DNA from: Geobacter sp. OR-1
Lineage (GTDB): Bacteria; Desulfobacterota; Desulfuromonadia; Geobacterales; DSM-12255
Length of the DNA: 64,000 bases
Assembly (NCBI RefSeq): GCF_000813145.1
Contig: NZ_BAZF01000001.1
Span: 62,001-126,000, forward strand
Reading direction: 5' to 3'
Part shown: positions 8,051-16,600 of the stretch, in pieces
Layout of the letters: each line of letters begins with the position of its first letter
Numbering within the stretch: position 1 is the stretch's first letter
The notes under the pieces: generated by a model
The model's database searches: none
What the model was told of the DNA's origin: nothing
The model's input: the letters and a program-made list of their open reading frames with translations, nothing else
Program-made: the position numbers and the translations under genes

Positions 8051-8851
8051 TCAATCCTTCTCCGACAGTGCCAACTCCAAGAATGGTCTCAGACTGTCCG
8101 CGTGTTCCCTGGTTATGTCTGTGTCTAAATTCAGTGTGGCAAGAAACGTTTCTAGCGCCATGCCGAGGGCATTGCATGCCGTCGAAAGTATGCCTATCGT
8201 TCCATTGGCAGATGGAGTGAATTTTATGGATTTAACTTTTTCATCTGGACCTATATCAAGATATTGCTCCAAATCTTTAATTGCTGCATGAACCGATTTA
8301 CTGGTCACAGCATATACCGTTAAATACCAATCATGAAGTCCAGCCTTCTTTGAAAAATATTCAGTTGTAAGCTTTGGAAGTTTCTTGCCATCGAGTTTTT
8401 TCTCTATTTCAGACTTTACTCTGATGACTTCCTCCAGCGGAATTTCAGAAAAAGTAGAGCTAGTGTCGTTAATTATTTTATTGGCCGCTATAAGCCTTTC
8501 CCTCTCATCATTAAGAATATACGCATCAAGAGCTTCGTTATCCTTGGCAATGGCAACAAGTACAAACATCGTCTCAATGAGTGACCTCAACATTACGTTC
8601 GACGCTGGGATCATTCCTCGAGTTACAAGCAAGTATGTCGCCTGGAATAGTTCCATTACACGAGGGAACAGACACGAAACAAGCAGTTCTCGCTTATCCT
8701 TGTTATGTGGCCTTGCACTTTCTAGCATTGCATAGCAGTCGAAGTTTAGCTTTTCAGCTAGTTTGAAAAGGCTTTCATATTCTCGACTATTATTGGCGAT
8801 CCACACTTTGATGTCGTTACCGAGAAACCCGTTCTGGTGATAAGGTGCCAT
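8051..8851 (-). CDS. Cassette-encoded protein resembling DUF5677
   Basis: 266 residues, soluble and mostly helical, no signal peptide. The segment MLRSLIETMFVLVAIAKDNE followed by a charged helical region and KSVHAAIKDLEQYL resembles DUF5677 proteins, a family of unknown function often found in integron cassettes and defence-rich regions. The gene is markedly more A+T-rich than the surrounding chromosome (long TTTTC/AAATATT stretches), consistent with acquisition. Start at 8851 is 28 nt inside the cassette with only a weak purine-rich leader (AAAGAA). It carries its own attC directly after the stop. Function unknown; family assignment is moderate. Confidence 0.75.
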   Translation of the reverse strand: MAPYHQNGFLGNDIKVWIANNSREYESLFKLAEKLNFDCYAMLESARPHNKDKRELLVSCLFPRVMELFQATYLLVTRGMIPASNVMLRSLIETMFVLVAIAKDNEALDAYILNDERERLIAANKIINDTSSTFSEIPLEEVIRVKSEIEKKLDGKKLPKLTTEYFSKKAGLHDWYLTVYAVTSKSVHAAIKDLEQYLDIGPDEKVKSIKFTPSANGTIGILSTACNALGMALETFLATLNLDTDITREHADSLRPFLELALSEKD

Positions 8852-8873
8852 TTCTGTTCTTTCTATTCTTTCT

Positions 8874-8938
8874 GTATAACGGCGTGGGGGCGCAGCAGCG
8901 GAGCGTCAGCGGAGACTGCTGCCGCCTCCTTGTTGGGC
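8874..8938 (-). other. attC site after the cassette membrane-protein gene
   Basis: 65 bp. On the minus strand it reads R'' GCCCAAC (fits RYYYAAC), arms GGCGGCAGCAG and CTGCTGCGCC pairing around an inner loop, and R' GTTATAC. The stop codon of the preceding gene is 4 nt away. Its 3' part (CCCCACGCCGTT) is shared with the site at 7990-8049. Confidence 0.85.
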
Positions 8939-8942
8939 GTCC

Positions 8943-9494
8943 TTACCACTTCGGAATATTGTGCTCAGCGAAAACCCTCTGCAAGGTAACCTGTTGAGTC
9001 TCGTCGAAAAAGTATCCTTCCTCAGCAAAGGCAGTTCCGCCGCGACTACCCGCAAAAGGCCCCTGTGATATTTTTAGTTCGCCAGTGAAAAGGTGCAGAG
9101 AAACTCCTTCTCCGGCGTGGGTAAAAGTAACTTGTTTCAGACCAGAAAATGTGGAGAAATTCCATGCAGTTATTTCACTCCATAGGGCGCAACGTAGAGG
9201 TCCGATGGAAACCCCGACGTCTGTGACAATCATGCCGTTCTTTCTTGCGTTTGCTTGAAAAACTATGAGGTGACCTAACCCGGCAAAAATAGCCCCAAGA
9301 CATAGGCCTAGCACGCGAACCCACCACGGAACTTTCGTCAAAAGGACCGCGTTTCCGGCAAACAAGAATCCTGCTGAATAAGTGACGAGGAAAACAATGG
9401 CTTTCTGCCAGAGAGGTAGTGGTCGGAATCGTGAAGGAACCTTCAGTATTGGAGTCCCCGATAATATCAGCTTATTTTTCTGTATTATTTTCAT
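8943..9494 (-). CDS. Cassette-encoded two-helix membrane protein, unknown function
   Basis: 183 residues. Two transmembrane helices lie at about residues 30-50 (AIVFLVTYSAGFLFAGNAVL) and 56-76 (WVRVLGLCLGAIFAGLGHLI). A ~100-residue cytoplasmic domain of beta character follows (GMIVTDVGVSIGPLRCALWS, ITAWNFSTFSGLKQVTF), which resembles the small PH-like domains seen in bacterial membrane proteins, though I cannot name a family. The ATG at 9494 is 21 nt inside the cassette boundary at 9515 and the stop is 4 nt before attC, so this is a textbook single-gene cassette. Hypothetical; no homolog recognised. Confidence 0.75.
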   Translation of the reverse strand: MKIIQKNKLILSGTPILKVPSRFRPLPLWQKAIVFLVTYSAGFLFAGNAVLLTKVPWWVRVLGLCLGAIFAGLGHLIVFQANARKNGMIVTDVGVSIGPLRCALWSEITAWNFSTFSGLKQVTFTHAGEGVSLHLFTGELKISQGPFAGSRGGTAFAEEGYFFDETQQVTLQRVFAEHNIPKW

Positions 9495-9509
9495 TCGTTC
9501 TTTTTACTC

Positions 9510-9558
9510 GCTCAACATGTTATTGACCGGTTCACGCGCGCGTGCGCGTGAACCGGTC
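9510..9558. other. Outer cassette core site plus 34-bp perfect palindrome
   Basis: GTTGAGC on the minus strand (9516 to 9510) is the left core of the first cassette. Eight bases beyond it lies a perfect inverted repeat, 15-bp arms (GACCGGTTCACGCGC and its complement, 9525-9539 and 9544-9558) with a 4-nt loop. It lacks extrahelical bases and a matching R'' box, so it is not a normal attC. It may be a terminator stem without a T tract, a protein-binding palindrome or the remnant of the array's head. The rest of 9559-9739 shows nothing I can assign. Confidence 0.6.
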
Positions 9559-9739
9559 ATCCCCCCAAATGGAACATTTAGCCTGTGATCATTAAAAAAT
9601 AGCTATTGCGATTTTAACATTTCAATACCATATAAACACTCTGCATTAAAGCCGTTTTATGCTTCAAGATCTGTGACGCACGATTGCGCAGCCAGCCAAA
9701 CGGTGATAGCATAATGCGCCAGATGCAAGGAGGCGCAAC

Positions 9740-9982
9740 ATGTCCACACTTATCATCCGCAACCTTGACCAAGAAACCATCCGGAACCTGAAGGCCCGCG
9801 CCAAACGCCACAACCTCTCCCTTCAGGTCGAAGCGCGCCTGATCCTGCAAGATCATGCCAACAGGCCCGATGAGCCCCCCCTGGCCATTGCCGAGCGTTG
9901 GCAGGGTTACTTTGCCGGCCGCACCTTCAGCGACAGTGCCGAACTTGTCAGAGAAAACCGAGGAGCTGTTGCCAGCGCCTGA
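9740..9982 (+). CDS. FitA/VapB-like ribbon-helix-helix antitoxin, orphan
   Basis: 80 residues. MSTLIIRNLDQETIRNLKARAKRHNLSL is the typical FitA-type Arc/ribbon-helix-helix DNA-binding start, followed by EARLILQD and a Pro-rich toxin-binding tail (WQGYFAGRTFSDSAEL). It has a strong ribosome-binding site (AAGGAGG, 10 nt upstream). FitA-like antitoxins are usually followed at once by a PIN-domain FitB/VapC toxin; here an MFS permease starts 16 bp downstream and no PIN gene is seen in any frame. It may be a solitary antitoxin or regulator of the permease. Confidence 0.82.
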   Translation: MSTLIIRNLDQETIRNLKARAKRHNLSLQVEARLILQDHANRPDEPPLAIAERWQGYFAGRTFSDSAELVRENRGAVASA

Positions 9983-9998
9983 CACCACCCCGAAAAGA

Positions 9999-11243
9999 AT
10001 GAGCCATGACTCCCGCTGGCTGCTGCGGCTCTGTACCGCGCAGGTCTTCATCATGCTGGTGTTCATCAACTATTCGGCAGTGCTCCCCCTGCTGAAATCG
10101 GAATGGGGGATGAACAACACCATGGCCGGGTCGATCTTCTCGGTCTACCAGTTCGGCTACATCCTCTCCGGCGTCCTTCTCAGCGCCCTCACCGACCGGA
10201 TTAACACCCGCTACATCTTCCTAACTGCCGCCCTCTGGTCCGGGATCGCCAACCTGCTGTTCGCACTGTTCGCCCACGACTACCTGTCGGCCATGATACT
10301 GCGGGCGCTCACCGGCATCGGCATGGGAGGAACCTACATGCCGGGGCTCAAGCTGGTGGCGGAGCGGTTTTCGCCGGCCAGGCGCGGCAAGGCGGTCGGG
10401 ATTTACGTCGGCGCCCTGGTGCTCGGCGCCTCCCTCTCCCTGGCGCTGACCGGCGCCGTGGCCTCGTTTGTCGGCTGGCGCATCGCCTTTGTCGCCTGTT
10501 CCGCCGGGGTCCTGATCGGCCTGCTGATCGCCAAGAAGGTGTTTGACGGCTATGTCCCGCAGATCTTCAGCGGGGAATCAGGAGGCTTCCGCACTGAAGT
10601 GGTGCAGAACCGCCCTGCCCTGCTGATGATCCTCGGCTACGGCTGCCACATGTGGGAGATGTACGGCATGCGCACCTGGGTGGCCCCGTTCCTTGCGGCA
10701 TCGCTCATTGCCCACGGCACTTCGCCGGACAAGGCCACCGGGCTCGGCGCTGCGGCTGCAGCGGTGATCGTCGGGGTGGGGGCCTTTGCCACGGCCATCA
10801 CCGGCACCCTCTCCGACCAATGGGGCCGAACCAAAACCATTACCGTGGTGATGACGGCGAGCGGCCTGCTCTCCTTCAGCTTCGGCTGGCTGTTCGACGC
10901 CAACCCGCTGCTGATCCTGGTAGTCGGCATCGCCTACGGCTACCTGGTGGTTGCGGAATCGCCGGTCTTTTCCACCGGCCTGACCGAGCTGGTTGCTCCG
11001 GCCTACCTGGGAGCGGCCATGGGGATGCAGTCTCTGGTGGGGTATTCCATGGGAATGATCTCGCCAACGGTCTTCGGCTGGGCGCTGGATCTGTTCAAGG
11101 GGTGGGAGCCGTTTCACGGCATCGGCGGCGAATGGGGGATCGGCTTTGCCACCTGCGGCCTGGGGGGACTGATGGGGCCGCTGTTCATGTGGCTGCTCCG
11201 CAGGAGGCCGGAGAGCGCGCAGATGGCCGGCGGAAGGAAGTAG
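9999..11243 (+). CDS. MFS transporter
   Basis: 414 residues with about 12 transmembrane helices. After helix 2, SALTDRINTRY resembles the MFS loop 2-3 signature, and LRALTGIGMGGTYMPGLKLVAERF and RRGKAVGIYVGALVLGASL match motifs of helices 4-5. In the C-half, GTLSDQWGRTKTI is the equivalent loop. The ATG at 9999 is chosen; the open frame extends upstream through the antitoxin gene in another frame, but that part has no transmembrane character. Only 16 bp separate it from the antitoxin stop, so they are probably co-transcribed. Substrate unknown; the architecture is like cyanate/nitrite- or sugar-phosphate-type MFS permeases. Confidence 0.88.
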   Translation: MSHDSRWLLRLCTAQVFIMLVFINYSAVLPLLKSEWGMNNTMAGSIFSVYQFGYILSGVLLSALTDRINTRYIFLTAALWSGIANLLFALFAHDYLSAMILRALTGIGMGGTYMPGLKLVAERFSPARRGKAVGIYVGALVLGASLSLALTGAVASFVGWRIAFVACSAGVLIGLLIAKKVFDGYVPQIFSGESGGFRTEVVQNRPALLMILGYGCHMWEMYGMRTWVAPFLAASLIAHGTSPDKATGLGAAAAAVIVGVGAFATAITGTLSDQWGRTKTITVVMTASGLLSFSFGWLFDANPLLILVVGIAYGYLVVAESPVFSTGLTELVAPAYLGAAMGMQSLVGYSMGMISPTVFGWALDLFKGWEPFHGIGGEWGIGFATCGLGGLMGPLFMWLLRRRPESAQMAGGRK

Positions 11244-11264
11244 CAGATCAATGCTTACAAAGAA

Positions 11265-11313
11265 CGGCAGCTGAAGCGCAACCGGAGTGAACGAGGGGAG
11301 CGTTCAGCTGCCG
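11265..11313. terminator. Inverted repeat between convergent genes
   Basis: CGGCAGCTGAA (11265-11275) pairs perfectly with TTCAGCTGCCG (11303-11313) across a 27-nt loop. It sits between the convergent MFS and M48 genes and could act as a bidirectional terminator, although there is no T tract. Confidence 0.45.
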
Positions 11314-11322
11314 CGCCGCGGG

Positions 11323-12120
11323 TTACCTGGGGTATTGCCGGTTAACCTCAGGGATCAAACGCCTGATGTTCTCGATCCTGGTGGCGTCCGCCGGGTGGGT
11401 GCTGAAGAATTCCGGCTGCGACTTGCCCCCCTTCTGAGAGGCCATCCGCTGCCAGAATGCAGTTGCCTGATTCGGGTCATACCCGGCCATGGCCATGAAC
11501 ACCAGTCCCAGGTGGTCGGCCTCATTCTCCTGCAAGCGGCTGAACGGCAGAATCGCCCCGTACTGGGCCCCTGCACCGAAGGCGGTCATCCAGAGCTGCT
11601 TGGTGGCAGCCGGTTTCGAGGCAAGCGCCTCTGCCAGGGCGACTCCTCCGAGCTGGGCCAGCATCCCCTGGCTCATCCGCTCGTTGCCGTGCTCGGCAAT
11701 GGCATGGGCGATCTCGTGCCCCATCACCACCGCCAGGCCATCCTCATTCTGTGACACCGGGAGCATGCCGGTATAGACCACCACCTTGCCACCGGGCATG
11801 CACCAGGCGTTGACCTGATTATCCTCGACCAGGTTAAACTCCCAGCGGTAATCGGCCAGCTTCCCGGCCATGCCGCGCTCTGCGAAATACCGCTCCACCG
11901 CCCCCTGAATCCGCGCCCCCACCCGCTTCACCATCTGCACCTGCTCCTTGTTGGCGCTAGGCTTGTTCCCCTTGATGAAGGTTCCGTACTCCTGGGCGCT
12001 CATCGACATCATGGTCGATGCCGGGATCAGGTTCAGCTGCGAACGCCCGGTGATCGGCACCGTAGCGCAACCGGCCGGCAGCACTAGCAGAGTCAGCAGA
12101 ATAAAAATCCGGCTAATCAT
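11323..12120 (-). CDS. M48-family zinc metalloprotease lipoprotein
   Basis: 265 residues. The lipobox LPAGC puts the lipidated cysteine at C18. HEIAH (H135, E136, H139) is the zinc-binding and catalytic motif, and ENEADHLG supplies the third ligand. YRWEFNLVEDNQVNAWCMPGGKVVVYTG and the C-terminal FFSTHPADATRIENI are typical of the periplasmic M48 branch (LoiP/BepA-like without the TPR tail). Likely anchored in the outer membrane facing the periplasm and acting in envelope protein quality control. It is followed 54 bp away by greB on the same strand in upstream position, with no obvious functional link. Confidence 0.92.
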   Translation of the reverse strand: MISRIFILLTLLVLPAGCATVPITGRSQLNLIPASTMMSMSAQEYGTFIKGNKPSANKEQVQMVKRVGARIQGAVERYFAERGMAGKLADYRWEFNLVEDNQVNAWCMPGGKVVVYTGMLPVSQNEDGLAVVMGHEIAHAIAEHGNERMSQGMLAQLGGVALAEALASKPAATKQLWMTAFGAGAQYGAILPFSRLQENEADHLGLVFMAMAGYDPNQATAFWQRMASQKGGKSQPEFFSTHPADATRIENIRRLIPEVNRQYPR

Positions 12121-12174
12121 GGGAGCAAATCCCCTTTCTTGTGAAACATCGCAGAACGGTCCCCCAGTGGGTTA

Positions 12175-12681
12175 CTATTCGTAAGCCGGCGGGGGCCGAT
12201 AACTCACCTCGGTAATCGTCAGGGTAGTCACCCCTGCCGGCCGGTGCACCGTGACGTCGTCGTTGATCCGTTTCCCCATCAGCGCCCTGGCCACCGGCGA
12301 GTCGATGCTGATGAAGTTCCGGGCCGGGTCGAACTCGTCCGGGCCGACGACGCGGTAGGTGGCCTCTTCACCGTCGTTGTTCTCCACGGTCACCCAGGCG
12401 CCGAAGTAGACCCGCTCCTGATCCGACGGCACCGTATCGACCACCTTCAGCAGATCGAGACGCTTGGTCAGGAACCGGATCCGGCTGTCGATCTCGCGCA
12501 GCCGCTTCTTGCCGTAGATATACTCGGCATTCTCCGATCGGTCACCCTCGGCAGCAGCGTCCGACACCCGCTGCGTGGTTACGGGGCGCTCGACCTTCCA
12601 GAGATGGTCCAGTTCGTCGCGTAAACGTTTAACCCCTTCCGGTGTGATGTAATTGGATTTGGATGATACAGAATCGGTCAC
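12175..12681 (-). CDS. greB: Transcription elongation factor GreB
   Basis: 168 residues from GTG at 12681. The N-terminal coiled-coil domain (NYITPEGVKRLRDELDHLW, RVSDAAAEGDRSENAEYIYGKKRLREID) contains the acidic tip residues (GDRSENAEY) that enter the RNA polymerase channel to stimulate cleavage of backtracked RNA. The C-terminal FKBP-like domain ends in SYRPP. VYFGAWV and the YGKK form favour GreB over GreA. The GTG has GGGG about 10 nt upstream; an in-frame ATG at 12702 would add seven residues but has no visible ribosome-binding site. Confidence 0.93.
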   Translation of the reverse strand: MTDSVSSKSNYITPEGVKRLRDELDHLWKVERPVTTQRVSDAAAEGDRSENAEYIYGKKRLREIDSRIRFLTKRLDLLKVVDTVPSDQERVYFGAWVTVENNDGEEATYRVVGPDEFDPARNFISIDSPVARALMGKRINDDVTVHRPAGVTTLTITEVSYRPPPAYE

Positions 12682-12774
12682 TGATGCGTTTCCCCACTTC
12701 ATATTAAATTCGATTTCAGGCTAGGAAAGAAAGCCTACTGCCGACGCAGCTATCCGCTCGAAGGCGAATCCGCC

Positions 12775-13383
12775 TCAATCCCTGCAGGCAACGGCGTTTT
12801 TCTGAATGATCTTGATCTCGCCGGTATGCATGTCATAGACCCAGCCATGGATATTGACCTTCTGCTCCCGCAACGACTTCCGGATGAACGGATACTCCTG
12901 GAGATGCTCCAGCTGCAGCCGGACATTCTCTTCCACGATCAGCTGCATCCGTTTCTCCGGCTCGATATCGATATGGAGCGCCCGCAGCTTCTCGTCCACC
13001 CGCTCCTTGGCCTTGTAGGCGTTGATCAGCCAGATCGGGATATATTTATCCTCCGCCCCTTCGTCGTCAAGGGCATTGATGCCGCCGCAGCCGTAATGGC
13101 CGCAGACTACAATATCCGGGATATAGAGATGGTTGATCGAGAACTCCAGCACTGCCGACAGGTTCCAGTCGTTGGTGGCGACGATGTTGCCGACGTTGCG
13201 GTGGACAAAGACCTCTCCGGCGCCGGTCTGGGTAATGGTATTGACCGGCACCCGCGAGTCGGAACAGCCGATCCAGAGCACCGTCGGCTTCTGCTCCTTG
13301 GCGAGCACCGTATAGTGCTCCTTATCCCGCTCGAAGGTCTCGGTGACAAACCGCTTATTGCCGTCCAGGAGCGTCTTGATCAT
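12775..13383 (-). CDS. Beta-class carbonic anhydrase
   Basis: 202 residues interconverting CO2 and bicarbonate. The zinc site is complete: C40 and the catalytic dyad D42/R44 in GCSDSR, then H96 and C99 in CGHYGCGG. HRNVGNIV is the other family signature. Cytosolic, no signal peptide. It is divergent from the large subtilase gene across a 232-bp gap that is A+T-rich near 13500-13590 and presumably holds both promoters, though no clear consensus stands out. Close to E. coli Can in length and motif arrangement. Confidence 0.95.
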   Translation of the reverse strand: MIKTLLDGNKRFVTETFERDKEHYTVLAKEQKPTVLWIGCSDSRVPVNTITQTGAGEVFVHRNVGNIVATNDWNLSAVLEFSINHLYIPDIVVCGHYGCGGINALDDEGAEDKYIPIWLINAYKAKERVDEKLRALHIDIEPEKRMQLIVEENVRLQLEHLQEYPFIRKSLREQKVNIHGWVYDMHTGEIKIIQKNAVACRD

Positions 13384-13615
13384 ATTCCCCTCCCATGGCC
13401 TGTTGAATAGCAGCTGCGTAAGAACAATATACCATTAAAACGGCCGGATTTCGTACCGGTAAGTTATTTTTCCGGGAGTACGGAATCTCTTTCCTCCTTG
13501 TGCAAATTAATTCGACCCAAACATGCCACATTTATTGATTAACGGATTTACATTCGCTCCTAATAATGTTAGAAAATGCTTTCAAATTAACCAGGTTAAG
13601 GAGACTGACTACATT

Positions 13616-16600
13616 ATGCGATACCTGTCACGAATTTTAATCCTCTTCGGCTCTCTCCTTTTCCTGTCGAGCACCGTGTTTGCCGGAGGCGCAACCGAAT
13701 CCGGGAACAGATGGCGCAACCCGGCAATAGTGCTGCACCCGGACGATCCGGAACATATTGTCAACAAGAGAAAAGGCCGGCAGCCCGAGTTCAAGGAAGA
13801 CGAGCTGATCGTCAAGTTCAAACCGGGGCTGAGCAAAAGCGGCCAGCAATCTGTGCATAGCCGGCACGGCGGCGAAAAGCTGAAGGAGTTCAAGAAGCTG
13901 CGGATCCACAAGATCCGGATTCCCAAAGGGGAGAACGTTACCGATGCGATGAAGCGCTACAAAGAAGACGCGGATGTCGAGTATGCCGAGCCGAATTACC
14001 GGGTACACTCCCTCTCACTGCCCAACGACCCGCGCTTCAACGAGACCTGGGGATTGCGGAATACCGGCCAGACCGGCGGTACGAGCGGGGCTGACATCAA
14101 TGTCTCGGCAGCATGGGATGTTTCCACCGGCGACTCGACCGTGGTCGTGGCCACGGTCGACACCGGCATCGACTACAACCATGGCGACCTGTCGGCAAAC
14201 GTCTGGCGGAATCCTCTGGAACTGCCGGGCAACGGCATCGACGACGACAACAACGGCTATATCGACGATGTCTACGGCATCGACACCATCAACCATGACA
14301 GCAATCCGGCGGATGACGAGGGGCACGGCACCCATGTGGCCGGCACCATCGGGGCGATCGGCAACAACGCTACCGGCGTGGCCGGCATCAACTGGAACGT
14401 GAAGATCCTGTCGTGCAAATTCCTCGGCTCGGACGGCGGGGGGTACACCGACGGCGCGATCGAATGCCTCGATTACATCAAGGATTTGAAGGACAACGGG
14501 GTCAATATCGTTGCCGTGAACCACAGCTGGGGATGCAGCGGCGGCGGCTGGTCGGGGAGCTGCTACTCCCAGGCGCTCTATGATGCCATGAACGCCCAGC
14601 GCGATATTCTGCAGATCGCCGCGGCAGGGAACGATTCGCAGAACAATGATGTCAACGAGGCTTATCCGGCCAACTACCAGTTGCCGAATATCATTTCCGT
14701 GGCCGCAACGGACCATAACGACCGTTTGGCCTGGTTCTCGAACTACGGCCGGCAATCGGTTCATGTGGCGGCGCCGGGAGACAATATCCTCAGCACCGTG
14801 CCCGGTGGGTATGCCTCAAACTCCGGGACCTCCATGGCAACCCCGCATGTTACCGGTCTCGCTGCCCTGCTGAAGGCGGCAGACCCTGACAGGAGCTGGA
14901 TCGAGATCAGAAACCTGATCCTTTCTTCCGGTGACGAAAAGGAAGGGCTGACCGGCGGAACGGTCACCGGCAAAAGGATCAATGCCTACAACGCCCTGAG
15001 CTGTTCGGGAGTGTCGAGCATCACTCCCCTGAAATTCCCGACTTCCCTCACCGCCGGGACCCCGGTCATCATCTCGGTCCTGAGCAGTGCCTGCGGCGTG
15101 CCCAGTGAGTCGGTGACCATGACGACCTCGGGCAACCAGACCTTCCCCATGCTTGATGACGGTCAAGGGGAGGACAAGGCGGCCAATGACGGGATTTTCA
15201 CCCTGACCTGGACCCCGGCCGCCTCCACTCCGGAGAAACTGACCTTCTCCTCACCCACTGCCTCAAAGGTGATCGTGGTTCCCGAGTTCAGCATCACCAG
15301 CAACACCCTCACCCCCGGCATCAAGAACAAGCCGTACACCTTCACCCTTGCGGCGGTCGGCGGACTCGCCCCCTATACCTGGGCCATCACGTCCGGAACG
15401 CTTCCGGCCGGTCTCTCCCTGGACAGCGCTACCGGCGTCATATCCGGCACCCCTACCAGCAACGGTGAGTTCTCGTTCACCGTGCAGGCTACGGAATCGT
15501 TCGGCGCCAGCAAGACCAAGACCGTATTTCTCTTCATCGCGTTGCACGACTATTCTCTTGACTGGTCAAAGGTGTACTTCAGCAGCGGCGGGTTCGACTT
15601 TGCAAACGATGTCGCAATCGACCGTTTCGGGCATATTTATGTTGCCGGTTACCGTGACGGCTCACTGGGGGTCGATAAATTCGACCGGAGCGGTGACCCT
15701 CTCTGGTCCCGAAGCCTTGGCAACAGCCAGGGGATCGGCATTGCCGTGGACCGGAGCGGCAACGCCTACATTACCGGCTACCATTCCTTATTCTCCCCGG
15801 TCGGTGACAATTATTACATCATGACGAAAAAATACACGACCAACGGGAGCGAGGTCTGGAGCAGAGAGACCGATAACGGCCATACCTGGATGGATCCGCA
15901 TGGCTCAGGCATTGCACTCAACAGTAGCGGAGATATTTTTGTGTCCGGCATGCTGGAATCGGGTAATTCGTACGACGGAGTGGCCCTGAAATACGACAAT
16001 GCCGGGAATCAGCTCTGGTCAAGGCCTTTTGGCAGCAACAGCACCGAAAAGCTCATGGGAATGGCGACCGATGGCACCGGAGCCGCTTATGGCACCGGTT
16101 TCACCAACAGCGGCGGCACCTACGACTTCCTTACCATCAAGTACGATTCGGCAACCGGCGGGACATTATGGAGCAAGGGCTTCAATAACGGCCGGGACGA
16201 CTACGCATACCGGGTGGCCGTGGACGACAGCGGCAACGTCTATGTAACCGGCGAATCGGGCGGCAGTTCGGGCAAGACCTATTGCCTCACCATCAAATAT
16301 GATTCCGCGGGCAACCTGGTCTGGCAAAAGGATTACCAGGGAGGGGATTACTGCCGCAGTGTGGCAGTTGACGGCAACGGCAGGGTGTATGTAGCCGGTA
16401 GATCCAATGCCGGCCTGATCAGCGGCACCCCGGTAAACAATTACAACGCATTCTTCCTGGTGTATGACACCGACGGCACCCTGCTCGGATCCAAATATTT
16501 CGATTACCGGGTGGACAGCGCTTACGGTATCGCAGTAGACCGTTCGGGCGAGAATATCTACCTGGCCGGATATTCCGCGTCGGCCACTGATCTGCTTAAT

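Larger units (their letters stand above)
6111..9516 (-). mobile_element. Integron cassette cluster lacking an integrase (CALIN-like)
   Basis: Three attC-like sites (6111-6174, 7990-8049, 8874-8938) and one further simple core site (9510-9516) delimit three cassettes read on the minus strand: 8880-9515, 7996-8879 and 6117-7995. In each, the first ATG lies 21-29 nt inside the cassette and the last stop lies 1-7 nt before the attC R'' box, which is classic cassette layout. The R'' box of each attC matches the reverse complement of the first core bases of its own cassette: exactly for GTATAAC/GTTATAC and GCTCAAC/GTTGAGC, and with one mismatch for GCCCAAC/GTTGAGC. No tyrosine integrase is encoded within the window, so this is a cluster of attC sites lacking an integrase, or the distal end of an array. 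Confidence 0.75.

Noticed and set aside
13523-13615. N-terminal extension of the subtilase from an upstream ATG
   Set aside because: The extension lacks a ribosome-binding site and would bury the signal peptide; the ATG at 13616 has AAGGAG and starts directly with the signal sequence.
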